Origin: JACVRU01 sp040905885
GTDB taxonomy: Bacteria > Actinomycetota > Thermoleophilia > Gaiellales > Gaiellaceae
Length of the DNA: 5,812 nt
Assembly (NCBI GenBank): GCA_040905885.1
Contig: JBBDQR010000089.1
Coordinates: forward strand, 1 to 5,812
Direction of reading: 5' to 3'
The notes beneath the pieces were generated by a model, which did no database searches, was not told the DNA's origin, and saw only the letters and a list, made by a program, of their open reading frames with translations. The position numbers and the translations under genes are program-made. Positions 5,487 through 5,812 of the stretch are shown here, piece by piece (position 1 is the first letter of the stretch; each line of letters begins with the position of its first letter).

Positions 5487-5492
5487 AATCTA
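5487..5492 (-). promoter_or_regulatory. Possible -10 box (TAGATT) of the VOC gene
   Basis: TAGATT on the minus strand includes the TAG stop of the cupin gene and ends 7 nt before ATG 5479. The spacing matches the other leaderless-type starts in this window, but no -35 is visible and read-through from the cupin gene may suffice. Tentative. Confidence 0.3.
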
Positions 5493-5812
5493 CTGCTCGA
5501 CATCGTGGACCAGCCAGAGCTGCTCGCCGGTCTGCGAGGCGGTGAAGGCCTGCGCGGTGATCTGCTTCAGGTCGGGGTACTCGACCACCTCGGGCGACGG
5601 GCGCGTCGACGCCATCAGGTAGCGCACGGGCTCGTCGGTGTCGTTCCGCAGGCCGTGGGCGCCGTCCGGGCCGACCGGGAAGTAGACGCTCTCGCCCTCC
5701 TCGAGCTGCCGCTCGCCGCCGGGCGTCCGGAGCGTCGGCCGGCCGCGCAGGACGACCAGCAGCTCCTCCATCCCGTGGTGGAAGTGGTAGACGACGAAGT
5801 TCCCCGGCCCGA
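5490..5812 (-). CDS. Cupin-domain protein, 5' end beyond the right edge
   Basis: The reading frame is open from the right edge, giving 106 visible residues. Cupin motif 1 is seen as VVYHFHHGMEELLVVLRG at residues 6-23: H9, H11 and E15 are the expected metal ligands. Motif 2 is GESVYFPVGPDGAHGLRN at 39-56, supplying the fourth ligand H52 (with a slightly longer loop before it than the classical spacing). The C-terminal part, YLMAS and then PEVVEYPDLKQ, is common in small cupin-domain proteins of bacteria. An ATG at 5771 lies between motif-1 ligands and cannot be the true start, because H9 and H11 would be lost. Single-domain cupins range from sugar isomerases to dioxygenases, so the reaction is not assigned. 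It lies directly upstream of the VOC gene in the same direction, and the two could share a transcript. Confidence 0.85.
   Translation of the reverse strand, partial: GPGNFVVYHFHHGMEELLVVLRGRPTLRTPGGERQLEEGESVYFPVGPDGAHGLRNDTDEPVRYLMASTRPSPEVVEYPDLKQITAQAFTASQTGEQLWLVHDVEQ

Noticed and set aside
4103..5545. 480-codon plus-strand frame overlapping the sulfatase-like and VOC genes
   Set aside because: Low-complexity Arg/Ala/Gly product; it crosses the ends of two well-supported genes in other frames.
5490..5771. ATG 5771 as the start of the cupin gene
   Set aside because: It would remove H9 and H11 of cupin motif 1, and the frame stays open to the window edge.
1..5812. tRNA, rRNA, CRISPR, insertion sequence, attachment site or intrinsic terminator
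   Set aside because: I saw no cloverleaf, spaced direct repeats, transposase motifs, terminal repeats, or hairpin with a T-run on either strand.

Overview
This 5.8 kb window is very GC-rich and almost entirely coding. It holds eight protein genes, two of them cut by the window edges, and no RNA genes, CRISPR arrays, insertion sequences or gene-free stretches above 40 bp. The GC-ending codon bias and the short gaps between TANNNT boxes and start codons (leaderless transcripts) suggest an actinobacterium. The protein style would fit a deep-branching soil group such as Thermoleophilia, but that placement is inference and was not tested against a database.

Left block (1-3124): a divergent pair of units that look like surface-glycan genes. 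On the minus strand, a COG3919-type ATP-grasp ligase (900-1979) is followed by a polysaccharide deacetylase of the 'THDVD' type. The deacetylase appears to start at a rare CTG codon that overlaps the ligase stop codon (CTGA), and it runs off the left edge. On the plus strand, a GT4-type glycosyltransferase starts at 2018. The two units fire from back-to-back -10 boxes only 8 bp apart.

Middle (3108-3842): a VapBC-type toxin-antitoxin module on the minus strand (AbrB-fold antitoxin, PIN-domain toxin). The toxin gene overlaps the 3' end of the glycosyltransferase gene tail to tail. A 7-bp-arm inverted repeat covers the antitoxin -10 box and start codon and is a good candidate autoregulatory operator. 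The same 38-bp gap carries the putative promoter of the next gene on the opposite strand.

Right block (3843-5812): a sulfatase-fold protein (plus strand) in which the position that should be the formylglycine Cys is a Thr, so it is more likely a phospho-transfer or phosphodiesterase-like enzyme than a true sulfatase. It meets a VOC (glyoxalase-fold) gene head-on, and both stop codons are made from one CTAG palindrome. Upstream of the VOC gene on the minus strand is a cupin gene cut by the right edge.

How the genes may work together (inference): ligase, deacetylase, glycosyltransferase and sulfatase-like enzyme together look like part of a locus for building and modifying a cell-surface polysaccharide or glycolipid, with a toxin-antitoxin module lodged in it. 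The VOC and cupin pair looks like an ordinary, separate small-molecule enzyme unit. The least routine points are the Thr-nucleophile sulfatase-like protein, the shared vapBC/sulfatase control region, the CTG start, and the repeated leaderless promoter architecture.
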